Positions 57,206 through 64,000 of a stretch of DNA of 64,000 nucleotides are shown here, piece after piece. Source of the DNA: Tolypeutes matacus (taxonomy: Eukaryota > Chordata > Mammalia > Cingulata > Chlamyphoridae); the NCBI GenBank assembly GCA_026826555.1, contig JAKSZT010053928.1, positions 4,521,854 through 4,585,853 of the forward strand, written 5' to 3'. A program made the position numbers and the translations under genes. Under the pieces are notes generated by a model. The model ran no database searches, was not told the origin of the DNA, and worked only from the letters and a program-made list of their open reading frames with translations. Within the stretch, counting starts at the first letter, position 1, and each line of letters starts with the position of its first letter.

Positions 57206-57386
57206 TTTTTTTTTTAAAGATTTTATTTATTTATTCATTTATCCCCCCTTGCTGCTTGTGCTCACTGGGTCAGCTAACCACGCCGTGCGGGCGGGCTTGC
57301 CTTTACCAGGAGGCCCCGGGAACCGAACCCGGGGCCTCCCATATGGTAAATGGGAGCCCTACTGATTGAGCCACAGCCGCTTCCCA
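57206..57386 (-). mobile_element. DAS-type SINE, short form
   Basis: Duplication AAAGCAAATTTT (57194-57205, 57387-57398). Near-consensus head (GGGAACCGAACCCGGGG; GAGCCACAGCCGC) and the same spacer style as 46767-46981. Confidence 0.9.
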
Positions 57387-57398
57387 AAAGCAAATTTT

Positions 57399-58290
57399 CA
57401 ATCTCTTCCAGTTTTGTCTGTAGCAGACTGAAAGTCAGTCATCTTCTCGGATGTCTTCTCCCAGTATTCTCTGCCTACCCCTATTTTAGATCTGCCTTTG
57501 ACCAACTGTCCCCTTTCCCATCTCCAGCCTCAAATGGAGTCAGTGCTAGGAACTAGGGCGTACCCACCGCTCATTGCTACATACTCCCTCCTGGCTCAGG
57601 ACCCAGACTGGATTAGAGCCAGGCATGGTGCTGAGTTGCCTCCAAGCAGGCTGAGAGAATGCCCCCTGTTCCCAGGCAGCAATTGTGGGGGTCACGTTCC
57701 ATTGCCAATTCTTCCCTAGCCCCTCAAGGCCGGGTAAGACCATGCCATCCTGTGGGCCAGCTGGTAAATGCCTGCTTGTTCTTTGCTCTGATCAGAACAG
57801 AGGAAGCAGACTGCCTGGCCTGTCTTAGAATGAGAGGGCTCCCAGGGAACACTAGCTGGGGAGCATCCTGCCAAATCCTCCTTTTCCTGATCTGCCCCAC
57901 CCAATCGTGCCGACCCCATGCCTGCCCCATCAGTGACTTCGTGTGCCATTCATTCCAGCCAAGCAGCACTACTGCTGATAAACCTTTATCCACCATACCC
58001 CTTCCTACCTGTGTAAATGTTCCGTCCAGGAAGCCTCCCATGATCCATGGCTAGAAAGAATCCTTCCATTATTTTCAACTGCCATGCCCATTTTCCTGGA
58101 GCTATCTTCCAACGCAAACAACTTTCTGGTTCCTATTGTAGCTCTTGTTGTTTGTTTCTTATCTATTCTACCAGGAGATAAGGTAGATAGATTGGGGGGG
58201 GGGGCATCTGATTACCTTTGTTTTTCCCAATAAGGTTCCACAAGTTGTAGGTACTTCATCAATACTTGTCAAATAAATCCGAGGCATGGT
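57399..58290 (+). repeat. Probable L2 in the right half; left half unassigned
   Basis: Text from about 57960 to 58285 (TTCCGTCCAGGAAGCCTCCC; GTACTTCATCAATACTTGTC) resembles L2 in sense. Nucleotides 57399-57950 are not recognised. A G-run lies at about 58194-58203. Confidence 0.4.
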
Positions 58291-58724
58291 ACACAGGATA
58301 CACAACTTATAGAAACGTTACACGTTTCTCTTCAGAAGCTGCCTTTAAGCAGGGCTGCCCTGGGACCCCGCTGACCTCCTCACACAGCTGCCCCTAAAGG
58401 GGTCTGTCGCAGCTGGGGGCCTCCTGGCCTTGATGGAGCAGTAAGCCAGCGTCCCTTCCAGTTGGTTAGTGTCTAGGCCAGACCACTTGTTAGATATTTA
58501 GAATATCAGCACCGCACCTAAGACAGGCGGCACTCCAGCCGACGGTGGAGGGTGGACACTGGCTACAAAAGCAGGCTACGGCAGCAGGACATTCTCCCCA
58601 TGTGAGGTGCAGACCAGGTGTGTTGAGGGAGGTGAGAGAAGGTGGGGAAGCTGTGTGGCTGGAAGCTGGAAAGCAGGGAAAATCATTTCATCTGCTGTTA
58701 ATTACTTGTGTGTAACCTTGGGCA
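58291..58724. other. No recognised feature
   Basis: Nothing recognised. Confidence 0.35.
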
Positions 58725-58860
58725 AAAGAACACTGGTCTGAGAGTCGGGAGACCTGAGTTCTAGTTGTGATGCCGACACCTGCTCTGGGTCTTGGGCCAG
58801 TCCCTTCATCTTATCGGTGAGTTCATCTATAAGAAGGGGATGGACTGTGCTGTAGTGAGA
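58725..58860 (+). repeat. MIR-like SINE
   Basis: AGACCTGAGTTCTAGTTGTG, TCTTGGGCCAGTCCCTTCAT and AAGAAGGGGATGGACTGTGC. Confidence 0.6.
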
Positions 58861-59842
58861 TATGGTGTGGTCGGTGGTTGTGGGCAGTCATGAACAGAGC
58901 CTTGAGAATGGGTAGATCAGAGGTAAAAATTTTAAGTTGAGCCCTCCTGTGGAATAAAGTATTCATTTTCTTGCTGTGCCTTAACAGGATATGTTGGTTC
59001 TAGAACAAGCCTTGGAACTGGCAAAAGATGGAGAAAATAAACCGGTATATTCAACATTAACCTAATAGTTCAAGCAGGAATTGTTTCTTGTCTGTTCAAA
59101 TGACAATGTTTCTTTTTTGTTGTAAAGACACTTTGTTTTGGTCCTTTAACTTCTTTGTTATTTTTCCTCTGAAAGTTCTCACAGCATATCACACAATAGA
59201 AGTGTCAGGTGAGCATGGAGGAGTTATGTAAATATCTGATGAAAGAGAGAGAGAGAGCTAAAGAGAGAAAGAGGAAGGAAGGAAGGAAGGAAGAAAGAAT
59301 GAATCACAAATCACTAGCTGGTTAGAGTTCCCCATGCAAATAGGATTGCCTAACAGAAGAAAAGGAAATAGAGCAACTGTTGGTAAATTACCGAAAAGCA
59401 GAAGTTGAGTGCATTTCATATGAGTATTCAAAACTGTTTCAGCCACACGCTCGGGTCTTGGGTTGGCAGCTGGGACCTGAGACAGGCCTGAGCAGTGGTG
59501 GGCAAAGTCAGATTTAAGATGTCTGAGCATCCAGAGAATGCAGGCCGGCGCTGGGCATGGGGTGTTGTGCTGGGGTGAATATTTGAGCAGAGCCACTTAG
59601 CAGCCGTGAACACCACTCCCAAACCCAGTTATAATCCATGGAACAGAAATATGTTGTGGACTTTCTCAGACACATGTTGCATTTCAGGAATCCTGAAAAC
59701 CCCACAGGAACATTCCATAAACTGTTCAAGATCAAACCCCTGACTGGTTGACCAGGAAGATAATTTTCTAGATTTGGGAAACATTTAGAATCTGAAACTC
59801 ATAGAAATAAGCCTTATTATAATAGTTTAAAATATAGGACAA
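58861..59842. other. Unassigned, with GA-rich simple repeat
   Basis: A GAGA/GGAA-rich tract at about 59241-59300. No exon or repeat family otherwise recognised. Confidence 0.4.
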
Positions 59843-59856
59843 AGATTGCAAATTTT

Positions 59857-60937
59857 TTTACTTTTTATTTTGAAATAATTTCAAATTACAGGACAGTTGG
59901 AAAAATAATACAAACTCCATTCAGAGAACTCCAACATACCCCTCTCCCCCAGTTACCCAGATCCATCAATTTTAACATTTTGCCTGCCTGCCTGCCTTCC
60001 TCCCTCCCTCCCTCCCTTCCTCTCTCTCTCTCTTTCTTTCTTTCTCTTTCTCTCTCTCTGTCTGTCTCTCTCTCTTAGAGAAGTTGTGAGTTTACGGAAC
60101 AATCATGCATAAAATACAAGATTCCCATATACCAGCCTGTTTTTCACACCTTACGTTGGTGTGGAACATTTGTTATAATTAATAGCACATTTTTATAATC
60201 ATACTATTAACTATAGTCCAGGGTTTAACTTAGGGTTCACTGTTTGTGTAGTGTAAGTCCATGGATTTTTTTTTCTTCTTCTTTTCTCTTCCTCTCTCTC
60301 TCACTCTTTCATTTATCTTTTGAACATTTGAGAGCAGGCTGCATACATCAAAATGTTTTGAACATGTGAGAGCAGGTTATACACATCATAATACTTGAAC
60401 ACACAATACGTCCATGTATATTTCCTATGAACAAGGATATTCACCTTAAATACAGTTATCAAGTTCAAGAAATTTAACATTGATATAAAGCTTACAGTCT
60501 AATTCCAAATTTTTCTTATGTCCCAATAATGTCCTTTTGAGCCTTTTCCCCTCCATTCTTAGATACCATCCACTATCATGTACTGCATTTAGTTGTCATT
60601 ATTTCTCTAGTTGCTCTCTTGCTCTTTTTCTAAATAATGGAAACACATATACAACACAAATCTTCACACCTCAACCCCTCCCATAAAGCCTACCATTTAG
60701 TGGGATTAATCACATTCACAATGTGGCAGTACCCTCACCACCTTCCATTACCAGAACTCTCCCTTCACCCCAAACAGAAACCCTACCCTAATTTTGCATT
60801 AATTTACCATCGCCCCTTCCTGTCACCCCCAGTAACCTGTACTCTACTTTCTGTCTCTATGAGTTTGCTTATTCTCTGATGTTTTCTTTGTGGTTACCAT
60901 GGGGCTTAAATTTAACACCCTAAAACTATACCAACAG
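59857..60937 (-). mobile_element. 5'-truncated HAL1-like element
   Basis: The same 3' UTR as the 34.5-36.5 kb part of the HAL1-like element, order preserved. Flanked by AGATTGCAA (59843-59851, with an extra A before the T-run) and AGATTGCAATTTT (60938-60950), followed by AAC (TTTT/AA-type nick). It includes a C/T low-complexity tract at 59982-60076. It lacks the LTR and the SINE cluster present in the other copy. Confidence 0.7.
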
Positions 60938-60950
60938 AGATTGCAATTTT

Positions 60951-61496
60951 AACAATATGCACTTAAACTTGAATTGTTATCATTGGTGAGTCAGATACCA
61001 AATTTCTTCAACTCATAATTCCCAGCATGTTTTCCCCCCATAAAAGCCATAAATACGGTATCAAGTGGGAAATAAAGCTTGGCAGGTGAGTGGTGGGGCA
61101 GCTGATTTTTCCCTGGCAAAGAGATTTTTTTATAACTCATTCATATGATATTGAATAAATGCCTAGACTTGCTGTTGGCTATTAATTTTTTCCTACAAAA
61201 ATCTGGCTTCTCTTTTTAATCTTGATACGAGAACAGTTTTATTGTAGTCTTCAGAGAAAGAGTAGTACCTGAGACCAGCAATGACAAGTAGGGCCTGAGT
61301 TTTAGCAAAGGGAGTTTTGTTACAAAAACAGGATTTGAGGGATGGTATTTTTAAACATTCTGCCTCAGAAAATTAAATTTCTGATTGTTCTTGTTTTTAA
61401 AATACAAGTGTAGAAAAATCATATTTGATTAGTTTCATGATAAGAGAATAAGTTCCCATTTTTGCCATACCAGATATCGCTAGTGCTTTGATTTTA
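60951..61496. other. No recognised feature
   Basis: Nothing recognised. Confidence 0.35.
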
Positions 61497-61513
61497 CTGT
61501 ATGATTGATGTTT

Positions 61514-61526
61514 TTTTTTCAAGATT

Positions 61527-61577
<51 letters not shown>

Positions 61578-62003
61578 TCACCACCCCTCATTGTTTGCAC
61601 TTTGCTATGTCTGTTCGTCTTCCTTGTTTCTTTTGGAGGCACTGGGAACTGAACCCGGGACCTCCGATGTGGGAGGAGGGCGCCTAATCATTTGAGCCAC
61701 CTCTGTTCCCTGCTTTTTTGTATCTCTCAATATGTTTTTCCTCCTTGTGTTTCTTGTTGCGTTAACTTGTTGCGTCAACTCGCCGTCTCGCTCGTCTTAC
61801 AGGGAACCTCTGCTCCCTGCTTTTGTTGTGCCTCTCATTATGCTTTTCTTCTTTTGTCTCTTGTTGCCTCATCTTGTTGTGTCAGATTGCGGCACCTGCT
61901 CGTCGCACCAGCTTGCCGTTTTCTTTAGGAGACACTGGGAACCAAACCCCGGACCTCCCATGTGATAGGCAGGAGCTCAATTGCTTGAGCCACATCTGCT
62001 TCC
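61514..62003 (-). mobile_element. Two-headed DAS-type SINE, long spacer
   Basis: Imperfect duplication CTGTATG(A/T)TT(G/A)ATGTTT (61497-61513, 62004-62020). Tail (TTTA)n at about 61525-61578. Inner head about 61635-61705, outer head ending near 62003. The spacer contains an internally repeated GCTCCCTGCTTTT/TTCCCTGCTTTTTT part. Confidence 0.85.
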
Positions 62004-62089
62004 CTGTATGTTTAATGTTTTGACGAAGACTTCAAATTTAAGTATTTCAACTAAGAAGCAATATCAACAATGATCTCCTTCAGGCTTCT

Positions 62090-62330
62090 GAACAAATGCC
62101 ACCCCACACTCTGTTTCTTTTCTCTGTAGCACTCCTCACTTTCCAACCTGCTAATTTACTTATTTATGAGTTTATTATTTATTATCTGTCTTCCTTTCCT
62201 AGAAGGTGACCTCCACAAAGGCGGAATTATCTGTGCTGCCCACTGACATCTCTTTAGTGCCATGAAGAGTGCCTGCTACATAGAAGGCTCACAGTCAATA
62301 TACGTCTATATATCTGCACCTTCAAATACT
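62090..62330 (+). repeat. L2 3' end
   Basis: TATTATTTATTATCTGTCTT, AGAAGGTGACCTCCACAAAG and AGTGCCTGCTACATAGAAGG. Confidence 0.65.
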
Positions 62331-62773
62331 TTTCTGTTCATAGGATACTATCAGCATTTCTTAAAGACAAAACTCCTGTGGGTGTAGGTGATCAAACTTT
62401 TGCCAGAGTATTAATTTGGGGTAACAAATGCTTGGAATGCCTGTCTCTATTTGAACATTTACTAGAAGCAGCTAAGTGCCAACTCTGTCTCAGACACAAA
62501 AAAAAGCTCTTTCAGTTATTAGAAAGTAAAATCAGCATGTATTTGTACAGCACACACTTCTGGGTACCCAGTGCTAACCCTGCAGTGGGGCTCCCCCAAA
62601 AGGAAAAGGCAGTGTCCTTATTCTCAATAAGTTTGCCATCGGACTGGAGAAGTTACTATAGTAGTGGCTTCCTTATGGATCCTGACTTAGCAAGAAGGTC
62701 CATATAACTTTGACAGAGGAACTGCTCTACACTGAGGGCTTTTTTTCCTCAGGACAATGAAGATTATTAAAAC
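62331..62773. other. No recognised feature
   Basis: Nothing recognised apart from short A-rich spots. Confidence 0.35.
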
Positions 62774-63466
62774 CATGGGGAGTGGATGTGGCTCAAGCTG
62801 TTGAGCACCTGCTTCCCACATGGGACGTCCCAGGTTTGGTCTGGTGCCTCCAAAAGAAAAAAAACAAACAATAAGTAAGCAAACAAATGAAAAAAAACAA
62901 AAAAAAAACAAAAAAGGGAGCCAATGTGTCTCAGTGGTTGAGTGCCAGCTTCCCACATACAAAGTCCAGGGTTCAATCCCTGGCCCTCAAAAAGCAAACA
63001 AGGGAAGCAGATGTGGCTCAGGCAACTGGGCTCCCGCCTATCACATGGGAGGTTGCTGGTTTGGATCCCAGTGCCTCCTAAAGAAGACAGCGAGCTGGCA
63101 CAACAAGAGACACAAGAAGGAGAAAACATAATGAGAGATACAACAAAGCAGGGAGCAGAGGTTCCCGGTACCTCCTAAAGAAGACAGTGAGCTGACGGGC
63201 AGGCACGGCGAGCTGATGCAGCAAGATGACACAACAAGATGACGCAATAAGATGACGCAACAGAAACCTGGGGAGGAAAAACACAATGAGGGACACAAAA
63301 AAGCAGGGAGCGGAGGTGGCTCAAGCAATTAAGTGCCTCTCTCCCACATCAGAGGTCCTGGGTTCGGCTCCTGGTGCCTCCTAAAAGAAACAAGGAAGAT
63401 GAACAGACACAGCAAGTACAAACAACAAGGGGGTGGGGAGAAAAAAATAAAGTAAATCTTTAAATT
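62774..63466 (+). mobile_element. Compound DAS-type SINE array (sense)
   Basis: At least four tRNA-like heads: near 62776 (GGATGTGGCTCAAGC), 62918 (CCAATGTGTCTCAGTGG), 63003 (GCAGATGTGGCTCAGGC) and 63309 (CGGAGGTGGCTCAAGC). The first two are monomers with A-rich tails. The last two belong to one long two-headed copy with an expanded GATGAC(A/G)CAACAA spacer at 63220-63265. It ends with a TAAAGTAAATCTTTAAATT tail. Confidence 0.8.
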
Positions 63467-63589
63467 AAAAAAACAGCAACAACACACAAAACACCACATG
63501 GAACCACTCGCCCAGAGCAGTAGCAGCTAATTCCTTTGCCCTGCTGACCAGAGATTTTCCTAAAGCAATTTTTGGTTTAGTAAGTGCCC

Positions 63590-64000
63590 TGATGAAGGCA
63601 GCTTGTATAGTTCCCAGTTGTCCCCTCCTTGCTGTGAATGATTCTGTCATGATGGGTGCCCCACTCTCTTGCCTATTAACTAAGATCCCAGTCTCTGTTT
63701 GTTACCCTGGCTCACCAACCAAGCTCTCCAGGTCCCCTCTAGTGTGTTCCCTTCTCCAGTGTTCTCACCTGGATTGACGCAGTCAACTGCAGCTCTCACT
63801 GTCTCTCTAGACCTTTCCATCTCTAGCCAACTCTGTACACCAAAACCAGATTAATACTCCTAAATCGTGGCTTTTACCTTTTCAGGTCCCTCTTTAGAAA
63901 TGGTTGGTGGCAAGGCTCCAGGATGTGTAAGTTCATTGAGGTTGGTGGGCCACACTGTGGGAGATGTTTGTGTGGGATGTGGTGGGAGGTGTGGGAGGTG
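63590..64000 (+). repeat. L2 fragment
   Basis: CTGGATTGACGCAGTCAACT and AAAACCAGATTAATACTCCT follow the sense L2 order. The last about 100 bp are not assigned. It runs off the window. Confidence 0.5.

Noticed and set aside
57659..58054. 131-codon plus frame
   Set aside because: The right part lies in L2-like sequence, there are overlapping minus frames, and no domain is present.
1..64000. A new multi-gene biological system
   Set aside because: No operon-like gene grouping or intact unknown gene was found; nearly all recognisable content is transposable elements and retrocopies.

Overview
The window looks like ordinary intergenic or intronic DNA from a placental mammal, most probably a xenarthran such as the nine-banded armadillo (Dasypus). 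The main clue is about twenty copies of a tRNA-Ala-derived SINE of the armadillo DAS type. Each has a head reading roughly GGATGTGGCTCAAGCRGTTG, a B-box close to GGTTCGATCCC and an A/TAAA-rich tail. The background is mammal-wide old repeats (MIR, L2, MER5-like hAT, ancient L1). There are no bacterial-type operons, CRISPR arrays or intact protein-coding genes with recognisable exons. The species call is inference from repeat content.

Layout. 0-12 kb: ancient L1 tails, a 5-bp-TSD solo LTR, an L2 split by a hAT element, a second-family LTR and a two-headed SINE. 12.5-13 kb: an intronless RPS25 retrocopy whose frame is still open. 13.4-19.8 kb: L2 and ancient L1 carrying SINE insertions, plus two short poly(A)-tailed retrocopies. 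19.9-21 kb: a CpG-rich stretch without a recognisable exon. 22.2-23.5 kb: MER5A, L2 and LTR-like sequence. 23.8-29.4 kb: an ancient L1 interrupted by a 4.4-kb younger L1 that holds most of a disabled ORF2. 32.2 kb: an ANKRD17/ANKHD1-like ankyrin exon fragment, broken. 32.6-39.1 kb: a deep nested stack. An ancient L1 contains a full-length, TSD-bounded HAL1-like (ORF1-only) element, which itself hosts two LTRs and a three-SINE cluster. 39-47.6 kb: another LTR, MIRs, a long L2, SINEs and the better copy of the paired poly(A) retrosequence. 47.9-49.1 kb: a CpG island with a polypurine tract and a perfect 3 x 21-bp tandem repeat, the only plausible promoter region here. 50-64 kb: mostly unrecognised single-copy sequence with SINEs, a TSD-bounded truncated L1, L2s and a second HAL1-like 3' copy.

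How the parts relate. The L1 machinery explains most of the recent material. SINEs, processed copies and truncated L1s repeatedly end in A-tails, lie between 8-16 bp target duplications and often sit at TTTT/AA-like nick sites. LTRs carry 5-bp duplications instead. No previously undescribed functional system is evident. The most informative content is the nested insertion history, for which an empty-site paralogue exists inside the same window, and a few retrocopies worth testing for expression. Family names beyond the general class (L1M, HAL1, hAT, MaLR/ERVL) are from memory of consensus sequences and were not checked by search.
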